In this document: piece by piece, positions 32,201 through 42,440 of the stretch | How the letters are laid out: each line of letters opens with the position of its first letter | How positions within the stretch are numbered: the first letter of the stretch is position 1 | The notes under the pieces: model-generated | What the model was told of the DNA's origin: nothing | Databases searched by the model: none | The model's input: only the letters and a program-made list of their open reading frames with translations | Assembly: GCA_013368375.1 (NCBI GenBank) | Contig: JAACJP010000021.1 | Coordinates: 620,001 to 684,000, forward strand | Direction of reading: 5' to 3' | Source of the DNA: Tricholomella constricta | Taxonomy: Eukaryota > Basidiomycota > Agaricomycetes > Agaricales > Lyophyllaceae | DNA length: 64,000 nucleotides | Made by a program: the position numbers and the translations under genes

Positions 32201-35200
32201 ACGAGGAGTGGCATAGAAATGAGGTGAGTCCCGACATTGTCGTCGTCAATCACATCATGATATGTATACTCGCTATGGGCCCTGATTGTGCCAGGGCTTT
32301 CGTTGGAATATATCCTGGATAACGCGTCGCTGAGCAGGTTTTCTACTCCCGGGACATATCTAATTTCGAAATTGAATTCGGAGATGCGTTCCATCCACCG
32401 TGCCTGGCGCCCCGAAAGGTTCTTTTGCTTTACGAGGTGGATGAGAGCCTTATGGTCCGTGAACCATATAAAGTGCGTGCCCTGTAGTATGTCCCTATGT
32501 CTCATCATTGTTTCTATGCCTGCTAGCATTTCTATCTCGTGCACAGGGTAATTCTGCTGTGCCGAGTTCAGTTTAGCTGAGAAGAACGCTGCCACCTTGG
32601 CCGTCTGCCAATTCTCGCCTTGGCTAACGACACCAGCAATCCCAGTAGCACAACCATCGGTGACAATGTTAATCGGGGCCTTGCCCGCTCCATACTCGAG
32701 GGGTTTTCGGTGATGTCCTTTGCAGGCAACGGCTAGTCTCTTTACATCTTCGAACGCTCGCTGAAGTGTATAGTCCCATCTGAATGGTACAGTGTCGCCG
32801 GTGACCGCATGGAGCACCCCCATGGGGATGCGAACCCTGTCGATGTCATCCGCTAGGAAGCTCGCGACCCCCAGGAATCCTCTCAGTAAGTCCCTGTTCG
32901 TGGGTGTCTTCCAATTGACCAGTGTATCGACTTTGTCAGGATCCATTCGAATGCCGTTTTTGTCCACCACACGTCCCAGAATACGCAGTTCTGAACAGAG
33001 AAATTGAAGCTTCGATTTGTTAAGGTAAAATTTCTCTTTTCTGAGAATATCTATAACTAATTTAACGTGTTGTACATGCTCGGCCAAGGAGTTCGAGTAT
33101 ATGATGATGTCGTCTAGATAGACATCGAGGAATCGCCCTATGTAGGGGGCGAAGATATGGTTCATCAGTGCTTGGTACGTTGCAGGGGCGTTGCAATCCC
33201 CCATTTGAATAACGTGACTGACCATATTTCCATCAGGTGTGTTGCATGCTGTCTTCCATACGTCTTCTGGTTCGATTCTGACGCAGTCGAACGCATGCTT
33301 GATGTCTGCCGCAGACATATATTGGTGCGAGGCGCACCGCCGCAACACACCGTCCATCGGTGGTAGCGGTGATGCCAGTTTATGCGTGTTCTCGTTCCTA
33401 CTTCGAAGGTCATATACTGACCTCATCGAATTAGTTCCCGGCTTGAAAATGAACATCATGGGCGCTGTGCTCCTTGCCGTAGTTATCTCCCATCGTCCCG
33501 AGTTGAGGTATGCATCTCGTTTCTCGTGCCATTGGTCCCTTAATGCTTCTGGGCAACGGGACGGCCGAAACGGGGCTATGTGGGCCTCATCCTTCAAGGG
33601 GATTCGATGATTGATCGCTCGTAATGGCGGGAACTCCATCTGCGATATATCCTCGCAACACAAAGGTTGAGCGTACTCCAGCAATTCTTCTCGTACTCGC
33701 TCAAGATTTTCTTCATACAGCATTGTTGCCCTCGATGCTAGCTTCACGAGTCCCACCCCTCGGAGGGGTTCCGATACTGGAGCTCCGATCACCACCCGCG
33801 GTGGGTTAATCCCAAAGGTGACTTTGTGTTGGTATAGGAACGGTGTCCCCAATATCAGATCGTAACTCGAGATGTTAATAATGTCGAAATATCGTTGTTC
33901 GTTAATTCCTTGGTATGCGAACTGGGCTCGCCCTCCATAATTGACCTTGGATCGTGAGCCTTGTACAGCCAATTGGACCTGTAGAGGTACGTCCAGCTTT
34001 ATTTTCTTCACTGCTAGTTGCTCTGCAAGGGTGCTTGACATAAAATCCCCTAGGGATCCCGAGTCAATCAAGGCCCTAGCCGGGTGTCCATCGATAGTCG
34101 CTACCACCACTATGGGTTTCGGGATCGTGCGACTCGCATCTTTAGTGATGACCGTGTTTCGTTGTATGGCGGGTAACGTTCCCGGTTTAACCTGTTGCCC
34201 GAAGAGCTCCACTACATGATAACCAAGGTCGTCCTCAGTTAGGGATATGTTGTTCGCCATCTCCGCATCATCCAACCTTTCGTGCACTAGGTCCGCCACC
34301 ACCCGTTCATTGTCCTCCTCTGGGATGTCTTCCAATGGTAGCACGCTCCATGGTTGGCCGTATTGGGGCTCGAATGCCGCATTTATCCGTAAGTACGAAT
34401 GTCTTAACTGTTTCCAGTACCATTTAACCAGGTTGAACTTCTCGTTCCTCAGGCAGTCCGCCGGGATCTGACGATGGAAGTCCAGGGCTTTATCGTAGAG
34501 GACGTAAACGCCCTCCACTCCCCGGTCCCTCCACACTTCGAACCTCTGGTCGTCGTCCCGATCTTCCTGATCTGCATCTCCCGGGTACGGCGTCCCTGAC
34601 TTCAAAACTTCTTCTGCCCTGGCCGCCAGTGGGTCCTGCACAGGTTCACATTTTGTGCGGTGGCCGGTACATGCTCTGCAGCCCCTGCCACTTGGTGGCA
34701 CTCTCAGCAACTGTTCTGCATACCATTCCGGTATGTCAAATTCACCGTCTTCTACCAGTGCACTTGGTATTAAGACACATTCTCCGTTCAGGTCGCTATC
34801 TCGTTCGAAGTCGATTATAACGTGCATGCCGTTAGCTGTTCGGTAAGCAGAAAATCGTTTTTCTTCATTAGAGATGCAGTCCCCTGGGTACGGCTGATGA
34901 CGCGTCAGGGTATCTTCCAGCCGCTGCGCCAGCGGATCTCCCATTTGCCGTATATACGATGGTGCTTGTTCATTGAGGCTTATGTGGTCCTGTATCAGCA
35001 CCATGCCTAATTCAATTTCTTCTATGGATTCGGTCGTATCGGCGAGCTTTCTTAAACGCTCTGTCTCATCCAATTGGACTTCGAGACTAAAGTTCGCGAC
35101 CCCGGGGGGGCCGTTGCCTTGATTTGTCACCATCTGTCCTTTAGCACAGTTGCGCGCCAAGTGACCTGCCTCGAAGCACAGATAACATTTGCCTTGCAAT

Positions 35201-37128
35201 TCTGCTTTCTTTTCTTTCGAAAGGGTGTCCTGTGGCCGAGTTCTCGGCCGTTCATCTCTTTTAGGCTGACTCGGACCTGCTCGGTTTGTCGAGGCCCGTC
35301 CTGGCCGATTATTCTGATTATTGGACTTATAAGTGCCCTGGTTGGTCTGTTCTCTGGCTGGCCTCTGCCCTGTATTGGGCTCAAACCGACGTGGGTTAGC
35401 TCCTAAGTCACCGGCTATTGTCGCCGGCTTCTTTGGGGCCCGTTGTTGCCCCACTTCGACCGCGTCTGCGATTTCGTGAATCTCAGCGGCCTCCACTATA
35501 CTGTCCCAGTCTGATTCTTCTGGGTTCAGCCTTTCCTTCCATAGGGCCTTTTGTATATCACTTCGTAGACCGAACCAGAGTTTATTAACTCGCTCTCGCT
35601 CATCCGTAAATCCAATTGTGGTGAATAATTCATTTATTTCCGAAACGAATTCTTTGACGGGCCTATTATTTTGATAGCATCGTTTCAGCTTCTTCCGCTG
35701 TTGGGTTTTAAAATCAACCGGGAAGCAATAATTAAAGAGCTGCTCCATGAATTCTCCCAGGCCCCATTTCTCTGGGTTATTTGACGCTTCTCGGATGTAA
35801 AAATCATAAGCCTTGTCCGTCAGGAATCTAGCACCGATCGTGGACACTCGTCTTCTCCTGGGCACTTGCCCATCATTAACGTATGCCTTGCTCTGTGTAG
35901 CAAATCGGTGGAACACCTTGGGGTCTGGTTCCCCGTTGTATTTCTCCGGCTCTACGGGTCTGATGCGAGTTTTGCTCGTTTTCTTCTTCGAAGACTTCTT
36001 GCACCTCTTGGACCTTCTCTTCCTCTTCTTCTTGTCAATTTCAGAGGAAGAGTCCGACCCGTCTGAGGAGGAGGAGGACGAGCTTTCGCTCGTATCTGAG
36101 TCTGACGAGTCTGATGGATCCGACGAGGTATTTCCATCTTCGTCACTGGAATTGTCCATGCCCTTCAGGACGCTACCTAGGTAGCTCTTCGGAGCTAGTT
36201 GTGTGCTAGGACGCATCTCGCTTTTGCCTAGCGTCCTTGCGTCTGCTCGCTTTGCCTTCTGCTTCTCCGCCTTCTTCTTCTTTAGCGTCGCTTTGTCTTT
36301 CTTAAGTTTAGCTAATTCAGCTCGAAGGTTCTGATTCTCATTCATGAGTTCTATGTTTACGGCTGCTGAATGTATCTCTGATAATTCAGGACTATTGATC
36401 TCCTCTGAGATGCGTTGGGCTTCGTAGGCCCCAAGGGCGGCCTGCTGGGCTGCCACGTCTAGTTCCTCTTCCGGGATACCGGCCGTACCCCAGTTCCGAG
36501 GATCGGGGTTCTTCCCTTTGGAAGTTCCTTCCCCGCGGTACTCCGGAGTTTGTTCCTCCCGAGTCGCCTGAGCCGCCTGCTCGCGTCTGCGCAGCAGGTT
36601 TTGCTGAGAAGAGTTCATCCCCTCCTCAGCCTGTCTCACCGTGTCGGCTTGCGACCGCGTGAGTTGTCTTGCCCCCTCAAGGCTCTGAGCCCGAGGGCGA
36701 CGGTGGGTGGTAGTAAACCACCTGCCGCCTTGTTCCCAAAAGCGGTCGTGGCCGAGCGCTTCTGCCGCCTTTCGGCGCGCTTCAAGCGAGCGGCGCTCGT
36801 CCTCCTTCACTTGGGCCCAAGAGCGGCATTCGAGCCGGGTTCGCTCCGCAATTATGTCATTGAGGGTCGGCAAAGCATTCTCTTCCACTGGGGAAGGACT
36901 ACGCGGCTCGTTGAGGCCGGATCGCACCACGCTGCTATATGACCTAGCAGGCGAATTGGTGGTAACCTGAGCTTCTACGAGCTCGGCCGGGTCCAGTTCC
37001 AGGTTTGCCGAGGGGGGACTAATTTCAGCAAAAGATTCGGCGATCGGGGACTCACCAGAATCAGAAATGGGACCCGCCGAGGCGACGGCAGACGGGCGGA
37101 GACGAAGGTTATAACGTACAGTAGACAT
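29263..37128 (-). CDS. Gag-Pol polyprotein of gypsy element 1
   Basis: A single frame of 2621 aa from the ATG at 37128 (MSTVRYNLRLRPS). The frame stays open into the LTR, but this ATG is the first clearly internal start. Order: Glu/Ser-rich gag with retrotransposon-gag core, zinc knuckle CYLCFEAGHLARNC (about 648), two tandem about 75-aa units of unknown function (about 728-909), protease ALIDSGSLGDFM (about 1014), reverse transcriptase with YLDDIIIYS (about 1336), RNase H (about 1480-1575), integrase with CETCRTCKRSK zinc site and the FVGPLP and ISDRDPLFTS blocks, and a chromodomain (about 2159-2212). About 400 further residues end in an Arg/Ser-Gly-rich stretch and a Pro/Thr tail. No frameshift separates gag and pol, so processing must come from the protease. 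Confidence 0.95.
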   Translation of the reverse strand: MSTVRYNLRLRPSAVASAGPISDSGESPIAESFAEISPPSANLELDPAELVEAQVTTNSPARSYSSVVRSGLNEPRSPSPVEENALPTLNDIIAERTRLECRSWAQVKEDERRSLEARRKAAEALGHDRFWEQGGRWFTTTHRRPRAQSLEGARQLTRSQADTVRQAEEGMNSSQQNLLRRREQAAQATREEQTPEYRGEGTSKGKNPDPRNWGTAGIPEEELDVAAQQAALGAYEAQRISEEINSPELSEIHSAAVNIELMNENQNLRAELAKLKKDKATLKKKKAEKQKAKRADARTLGKSEMRPSTQLAPKSYLGSVLKGMDNSSDEDGNTSSDPSDSSDSDTSESSSSSSSDGSDSSSEIDKKKRKRRSKRCKKSSKKKTSKTRIRPVEPEKYNGEPDPKVFHRFATQSKAYVNDGQVPRRRRVSTIGARFLTDKAYDFYIREASNNPEKWGLGEFMEQLFNYCFPVDFKTQQRKKLKRCYQNNRPVKEFVSEINELFTTIGFTDERERVNKLWFGLRSDIQKALWKERLNPEESDWDSIVEAAEIHEIADAVEVGQQRAPKKPATIAGDLGANPRRFEPNTGQRPAREQTNQGTYKSNNQNNRPGRASTNRAGPSQPKRDERPRTRPQDTLSKEKKAELQGKCYLCFEAGHLARNCAKGQMVTNQGNGPPGVANFSLEVQLDETERLRKLADTTESIEEIELGMVLIQDHISLNEQAPSYIRQMGDPLAQRLEDTLTRHQPYPGDCISNEEKRFSAYRTANGMHVIIDFERDSDLNGECVLIPSALVEDGEFDIPEWYAEQLLRVPPSGRGCRACTGHRTKCEPVQDPLAARAEEVLKSGTPYPGDADQEDRDDDQRFEVWRDRGVEGVYVLYDKALDFHRQIPADCLRNEKFNLVKWYWKQLRHSYLRINAAFEPQYGQPWSVLPLEDIPEEDNERVVADLVHERLDDAEMANNISLTEDDLGYHVVELFGQQVKPGTLPAIQRNTVITKDASRTIPKPIVVVATIDGHPARALIDSGSLGDFMSSTLAEQLAVKKIKLDVPLQVQLAVQGSRSKVNYGGRAQFAYQGINEQRYFDIINISSYDLILGTPFLYQHKVTFGINPPRVVIGAPVSEPLRGVGLVKLASRATMLYEENLERVREELLEYAQPLCCEDISQMEFPPLRAINHRIPLKDEAHIAPFRPSRCPEALRDQWHEKRDAYLNSGRWEITTARSTAPMMFIFKPGTNSMRSVYDLRSRNENTHKLASPLPPMDGVLRRCASHQYMSAADIKHAFDCVRIEPEDVWKTACNTPDGNMVSHVIQMGDCNAPATYQALMNHIFAPYIGRFLDVYLDDIIIYSNSLAEHVQHVKLVIDILRKEKFYLNKSKLQFLCSELRILGRVVDKNGIRMDPDKVDTLVNWKTPTNRDLLRGFLGVASFLADDIDRVRIPMGVLHAVTGDTVPFRWDYTLQRAFEDVKRLAVACKGHHRKPLEYGAGKAPINIVTDGCATGIAGVVSQGENWQTAKVAAFFSAKLNSAQQNYPVHEIEMLAGIETMMRHRDILQGTHFIWFTDHKALIHLVKQKNLSGRQARWMERISEFNFEIRYVPGVENLLSDALSRIYSNESPGTIRAHSEYTYHDVIDDDNVGTHLISMPLLVGLEGEMAATPSPARKAKEITPAESGRPETSKEFASRMKNHVKITGPRTLVNELTPRSRSVHQITEEHSDEEVLPTTLLDIVNNTQLGLDIREQIRNKYEGDLTFRSIVEKPKDFRNFLVEDGLVFLKLKDRKILCIPQVTVKGRSVKEIVIAEAHSLLAHLGARKTLAYLRDHVWWKNIVPDVTTFCETCRTCKRSKPSNQKPYGLLNPLAIPSRPWEAIGIDFVGPLPESKDRDAAYDSITVVIDLLTAMVHLIPSRTNYTAKQVAELVFSEIYKLHGLPRAIISDRDPLFTSVFWNHLHSLIGTSLRMSSAYHPESDGSTERANRTVTQMLRQCIDQSQKDWVSKLPAIEFAINLSRSESTGYAPFFLNTGRMPRSLIWNNPDSSEYPGVRVFAQKLRNAIMTAHDSVIAARVKHTRTANRKRQLAPFQDQDLVYLSTKNISLTNLGLARKLIPKFIGPYRIVKDFGNNSFKLDLPVSLKRRGIHDVFHASCLKPHVPNDDRLFPGRLHNQVFTTLEDGGNEWAVDAIIGHISSGENALFKIKWKSGDVTWMPFRDIAHLGALPAYLELVGVPDITELPEGTDEAPPEDPQVLLASIEWLPVEAKDHDSDTEASMQDAQHEWMCDVYLPTLAERMTFSQPPTDDPSIPRHRSVLTRSLPVIMTDNFSVNPDLRIILKGRDEVYRIQNDRHEVEYILSLEQLRLIIAYEAAIRVANARGTPYPEEIPGGFVRLQRDYDREPLMRHNGFSVYQDDRWVSPPGDAPSYLDFAVPLRRNLDDGVKDKKTIYKLEQRIKGYEQDAMTRANAAERRDDAIATRRALKELGQSARPSYSGRARGNARGRSQRSLSPAASVMTARTYRDRRYDSPPRRLPSRSRSPAPGFPGPPTPDNMDVDVPPRVSPDHPAPAPTPEPTTTKVADSIPVPVPTTTGTPDDAPTAIKPTPAAVGTPKSLKALGRIPKKKTGANTAPAEETVKE

Positions 37129-37249
37129 TTGTTCAGAAAAAAATAGAAAGTTGTTGCCTAGTAGGAATTCCGGGTTGATCAGACCAGGAGGGGATCCAGT
37201 AAAGCAGAGAGTTTTTGAGAAGGGTGGTTTGTTGTGTGAGTCAAAAATA

Positions 37250-37597
37250 TGTAGCGAAAGTGCGTGACTGTTAGGTCGAGTTTCGGTACACGGGAAAAGG
37301 GGTTTAGAGGACACGTTCAATGACTGGGTTAACAACCACTTGATTCAAAGTATCACTCCTGTACGTCTATCTAAGGGTAGCTACTTATAGGATTTGGGAG
37401 TAATGGAATTGTTCGAGTTAAGGAATGAGACGGTCTATCATTAGCGAAGGATAGACCAAGGGGAACAAGGGAAACAAAAGGGGAACAAGGGAAACAAAGG
37501 TAACAAAGGAGTCCATGTCTGCGCGAGATGTATGGGACGAAGTTCATGTCGGGGATCTCGGGGAAGCGTTCGGGGCCGGTTACCCGCATCCGCGACA
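37250..37597 (-). repeat. 5' LTR of gypsy element 1
   Basis: Partner of the LTR at 28885-29232. Its outer edge lies 12 bases upstream of the RRP42 start codon. Confidence 0.95.
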
Positions 37598-37609
37598 GTC
37601 TCCGACCAA

Positions 37610-38773
37610 ATGTTGTCCCTCTCCAAGGCCGAAAAATCGTACATCCAGGCTGGCCTCCTCGCCAATCCCCCTTCCCGTGCAGATGGCCGCGCCCTCCTTG
37701 ACTGTCGTTCTATTGCATTAGAAACAGGTATTGCCCCTCTTGCAAATGGGAGTGCGCGCCTGAGCATTGGTGGTGGCACCGAGGTTGTGGCTGCTGCAAA
37801 GCTCGAGGTCGAGTCCATCGAAGGCAACAGCGACGGACGCGACGGAGGTCGCATCGTGTGTACAGTAACATGGTGGGTGAGTGGCGCGAGTCAAGATATA
37901 CTTTATCATTAATTGCGCAAAGCTAGCTCTCCATCGGCGTACCCTCACCTCTCCTCATCAGCCCTCGATGACCTCCAAGCGGACCTGACTATTCTCCTGC
38001 ACCAAACGCTTTCCCATCGCTCTCTCCACCCCAAAAATCTCGGTATCTTACCAACAAAAAAGTCATGGCTGCTGAACCTCGACGTCCTTGTTCTTTCTGA
38101 TGCGGGCAACATTCTTGACGCGCTCTTCATGGCCTCCCGTGCCGCTCTCTGGGACACACGTGTGCCGAGAACACGGGGTGTAGAATACAAGGCTCGACCA
38201 CGGAAGGCCGCGGAGGACACCACGGCGCAGGGAGGAAGGGGCGACATGGATGTGGATGAAGATACACAGAGCGGATTTGATACGCGCACAATACACAAAG
38301 CGACGGATTTTGAGCTTCCAGACTATTGGGATGAAGGAGAACCGCTAGATGGGCGCGCACAGTGGCCAGTTTCTGTCACACTCAATCTCGTGAGTAGTTT
38401 GATCTTGCAGGCGCATCACGATTCCAATTCCTTTTTGTAGGAACACCCCATCCATTTCCTGGATGCCACAGCTCAGGAAGAGGCAGCCACGCCACTGAGA
38501 TTATTACTCGCTTTTTCATTTCCTTCTTCGGCCTCTCCGGTGATGCAAGCGATGCGTATGCTTGGCCCCGGTGAGCCAGCCCCATCGCACTTGAAGGAGC
38601 TCGTCAAGGTACTCTTTCGCTTTTGTTTTCATTTTACATTCTCATAAATTGATGAATAACAGGCCGGGGAGCAGTATGCTCGCGAGATATCCACCGCTCT
38701 GATCTCGAAACTCAAGGAAGAGGATATACGACGGTATCAAAAAGCTAGGGAGATATTTGAACTACATCGATGA
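37610..38773 (+). CDS. RRP42: Exosome complex subunit Rrp42 (RNase PH fold)
   Basis: Rrp42 is a ring subunit of the RNA exosome that processes and degrades RNA in nucleus and cytoplasm. The ring subunits of fungal exosomes are catalytically inert. Exons 37610-37872, 37927-38389, 38441-38608 and 38663-38773 join in phase to 334 aa. Landmarks are SYIQAGLLANPPSRADGR, GSARLSIGGGTEVVAAAKLE, the junction CSPSAYPHLSS, DLTILLHQTLSHRS and WLLNLDVLVLSDAGNILDAL. An acidic insert (DMDVDEDTQSG) lies between the two halves. The start codon is 12 bases from the retrotransposon LTR, so its own 5' leader and upstream promoter are displaced by 8.7 kb. Confidence 0.93.
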
Positions 38774-40493
38774 GCCACAGGCATTCGTCTCCCTGTGACT
38801 GTACACTCCTCATCTTCTCGTCTATAAAAAGGATACAACCACCATCGTTCAGGGTTTCGTTTATTACCTGGGCACATACGCGGCTCCAAGAATTTCCAAC
38901 TCCAGATTGCCAAAAACAAAATTCAGCCGGATGCACGCGTTCAACCCTCCAGCTCAACAAAATGCAAAAACCGATCGGTCACAACCCAACCACTATGTGA
39001 CCTGTTGACTAGCTCCTGGCCTTGGGCGCCCAGGACCGGGTCCTGTTTCCCTGTGCTTCTCTGAGGCTCAGTGCGACAGCGGCTTCAGGTATCGCCACTT
39101 GTTATCAAGCGGGGATATACTGGGGCTGTCCGACTACCAGGGCTGGTTACCTTTTTTTCTTTTCTGCCTTCCTCATGGTTGGCTGACGGTTTGAACTTCA
39201 CACAAATCTGTCGCCATACCCCACGTTGCAAATCCTTGCCGCGGACTATCTGGATCTCTATCTGTTTTGCACGCTTTTGCAGACACCCGTCCGTTCGAAA
39301 ACACCTGCCCTGTACATGTACGTATCCGATAAAAACCTCTGCCTCTTCGAAACAAACCAAGTTGTGCGCGCGCAATTCGCTTGAAGGTGCCATCGGAGGA
39401 AGGGGCTAGTTTGAGGAGGACGAAGCAGCAGTGGGGCGGGCGCATGCAGTTCGTCGCACAGTTGCCTCCCTCCTCTTTGGGAGAAGCGTGTCGTTCGGAA
39501 GGATATCGCTTTTTGTGAGCTGGACTGCACTCTGTCGGAAGAGATCGAGAGGAAGGTAAGGTAGCCCATTGATATGGTTTGTTCACCGCATTCTCAATGT
39601 CTTGCTTAGGACATTGACAGCACTCGTGCCCGGCGATGACGCTTGTCACACATGATAAGCGTTATCATGTCGCTTGGACCTGGACCTCCCTGCTCTCGCG
39701 GAATGGGTTTCGGAGGCATCATAATAAACAAGAACGAGCCCATCAACGAATCCGCAGCCAACTGGGAATTCGACCGCGCTCGGTAACGAGTAGAGAAGTA
39801 TCTCCAAGCACGCAATCAACTTCTTCTGACCGCTCTCATCAGTTCGACTTTGACAACCTCCTCGCGTGGATCAAAATGTACCGACTCGGAGCTCAATTCC
39901 CAACTGCAAGGCTTTGCCTTTGCCGTACGCACGCCATTTAAAAGCTCAGTGTCTCGAACCACCGCTCACCATGCCAGCGTTCCTTTGGAAAGTGTAGATC
40001 GACTTCGAGCAGGGCGTGCATGAGATCCGCGCGCTGCGCATTGTATGGTCGAGGTCTGGATCTGATATACGCTGTTTGAGATGGAGCCCATTCCTTGCCA
40101 CCCGCCATCAGGGACGAAGAGGAATGACGCTACCGACATCCTATGATTTTCTTGCTGGACCTGTCCGATGTTTGTCAAACAGACAGCGGAAAATATCTAT
40201 CCTGGCATTCATAGTCCAAAACATATTGTGACACAGTCGCCGAGTACAAAGCTCATTTACAATGAAGCGCAACGAAATCATCAAAATCAACAGAACAATC
40301 GACAGCAAAGAATCAGAACGAGGCGAAGAAGAAACAGCATAGCAAATCGATCAAGCAAAGTCAAAGACGCGTGGATATCAAACACCATGGACCCCAGCTC
40401 CTTCGCGAAGTAGCGATGGACAGCTCGACCTTGTCGCGTCCCGTAAGCACGATAGTCTGGAGCGATGGGTTGATAACTCACCTGAATGAGACA
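38774..40493. other. Intergenic, about 1.7 kb, no supported gene
   Basis: Minus frames at 39085-39393, 39173-39649 and 39258-39569 overlap one another and carry no recognisable motif. Confidence 0.45.
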
Positions 40494-41672
40494 TTATCTG
40501 GTGACCGAGTGTGATGCCTCCAATGACTTGATACGAGCCAGCATCTAGAAGTATGTCAATAATCACTTGCCTGTTCAATGCAAAAATACATACATCTGCC
40601 ATCAGCTGTGCCGTCTGCTGCTCCTTCTTTGAACGTTCCGCACGTTCGGCAGCCAATGAAGCATGAAGCTCCTCACGTTCTGCAACACGTTCTGCACGCT
40701 CGGTAGCCAATGCAGCATTTGCGATTTTGAGTGCATCCCTCTCTGCAATCGCAGCATCAACCGCGGCTTTCAACGAGGCTGTCAGCTTCTTGCCCGATAT
40801 ATCCCACCGTTTCATCATTGTATCCACCGGGTTCTCAGCAAGATCACCGACTGCAAGCTGAGAGTCATTCTCGAAGGCAACTAGGAACTGCTCTGTCTCC
40901 TCAGCAGAATAGCGATCGACAAGAGTTTCCTTCGTCTTAACAGTGAGCCCAGTGGCGAGGAGTTTGCAATCGGCGTCAACAAAGTTGACCTTCAGTATAT
41001 TTCCCCGTTCCGCATACAATGGGCCTTCGGCAAATTGGACCCCGTCGTGGTTGATGGTCCTCTTTTTGAAACATTCAAAGAAGATTGCAGCCCACCAAAG
41101 GCACATGTGGGCAAACAAGCTGTAGTTCTGAGCAGAGCTGGTGATGGCGGTCGCGAGCGCTATGACATCGATGACGCCGATGGTTGTAAAGTCATTCGGA
41201 AAAGTGAGGGTTTGGACCACGAGGTACGGCTTCTCTTCTTTTGAAGAAGCCATCGCGGTCTTGAGGGTCGAGGTCCATTTAACACGATCGTGGTTCCCGC
41301 TGCGCAAGCCGACGATTTCACGGGCGGTCCGCTTTTTCTGCTCACTTCATGACAAATTGAGCTACAACGAATAGGAGAAAATAGACTCAAAACGCACCTG
41401 GTCGTCTCCCCAGCTTCCTTCTTGTTTAAGCGCTCCAGGCGCATGAATCGATGATCGTCACCGGACCGAACTTCAACAATAACAAGTTCGTGGACAGCCG
41501 ACCCTTTGGCCCGGCAATGCCTGATTGAGCGAACACGGCAGCCTCGCAGGTCGTCCAGACGGTCGCAGAGGTCGTCCCTCGATTTCACGAGTTTATCTTC
41601 CCACTGGGATATGTAAATTTGATTGTCGAGGTCTTGCGGGATAACTCCTGGAATGATCTTAGTAGTGGCCAT
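40494..41672 (-). CDS. Hypothetical protein with C-terminal coiled coil
   Basis: Three exons, 41672-41398, 41344-40594 and 40544-40494, join in phase to 358 aa starting MATTKIIPGVIPQDLDNQIY. The first part looks folded (DLRGCRVRSIRHC, HELVIVEVRSGDDHRFMRLE). A hydrophobic segment with LATAITSSAQNYSLFAHMCL precedes a single Cys/Trp-rich patch. The last 90 residues form an Ala/Glu/Arg-rich heptad region (AAIAERDALKIANAALATER) ending KSLEASHSVTR. I know similar anonymous proteins from mushroom genomes but no function. A three-unit tandem repeat lies immediately upstream and may affect its expression. Confidence 0.68.
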
Positions 41673-41865
41673 GTAGATGGAGGATTTCTCGTCGTTAGAG
41701 AATGAGAATGAGAACAATGAGTGAAACCTGGATAACATGGTTCTCTGCAGCAGGTTTTATAGTCGAGAGACTGATATGCAGATGTCACAAGTCGACGACA
41801 ACTAAAGGATGGCAAACATGTGGCTGAACGGCGTCGCGGCCTCGAGATGTGGCCGACCAACATCC

Positions 41866-42440
41866 TGGGCCATCTTTGCCTATAACTGTCGAACGCATGT
41901 CGCGACTCACATATGCCTTGCAAGTGCCCAGCGAGATTCTTTAGCTTCACCAGGCACCTTAGAGCCATCGAGAGTGACTAGGTAGCAGGAGTGACTCTAC
42001 AACCTGTGATTGATTGAAATCTGAAGGCATGATCGCAGCGGTATGTTCTCGATTTCCACATCCCCGGAACATCTTTGCCTGTAACTGTCGAACACATGTC
42101 CTCGCGAGTCATGCCTTGCAAATTCATCTTTGCCTGTAATCATCGAATTGTCGTCGCGATTTATGACTTGCAAGTGCCCGGCGAGATCTTTAGCTTCACG
42201 AGGCACCTTGAGCCATCGATATGCATCGATAGTGACTCTGTAACCTGAGTTCCTCGATCAAAATCTGAAGCCATGGAGTACGCGTCCCATCCATCCATCC
42301 ATTCCGTTCTCAGTTTCACATCCCTGAAACATCTTTGCCTACGATTATCGAATGCATGTCCTCGCGACTCATGCCTTGCAAGTGCCCGGCAAGATCCTTA
42401 GCTTCGCGAGGCACCTAGAGCCATCGATAGTGATCTACAA
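41866..42440 (+). repeat. Three-unit degenerate tandem repeat
   Basis: Units begin near 41866, 42063 and 42325. Each carries CATCTTTGCCT..., GCCTTGCAAGTGCCC, a TTAGCTTC block and GAGCCATCGA. The middle unit contains an extra internal half copy. They lie 5' of the coiled-coil gene. Confidence 0.8.

Larger units (their letters stand above)
28885..37597 (-). mobile_element. Complete Ty3/gypsy LTR retrotransposon (chromovirus type)
   Basis: The element is 8713 bases, flanked by the 5-base duplication GTCTC (28880-28884 and 37598-37602). LTRs of 348 bases at both ends appear identical and show TGT...ACA termini. One long minus-strand frame fills the interior. The candidate polypurine tract (GGAGGGCG) abuts the 3' LTR on the minus strand. 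No standard TGG-type primer-binding site follows the 5' LTR. Identical LTRs, a target duplication and an intact ORF indicate a very recent insertion. Confidence 0.97.
28834..37609. promoter_or_regulatory. Divergent promoter of aminopeptidase and RRP42, split by a retrotransposon
   Basis: Without the element and one target-site copy, 58 bases (28834-28884 plus 37603-37609) separate the two start codons. This is inferred from coordinates. No core-promoter motif was identified. Confidence 0.6.

Noticed and set aside
39173..39649. 158-aa minus frame between RRP42 and the coiled-coil gene
   Set aside because: Three overlapping frames compete, Cys/Arg/Pro-rich without motif; not convincing as a gene.
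41866..42440. Possible CRISPR array
   Set aside because: Units are long, degenerate and only three; there is no short repeat-spacer structure and the host is eukaryotic.
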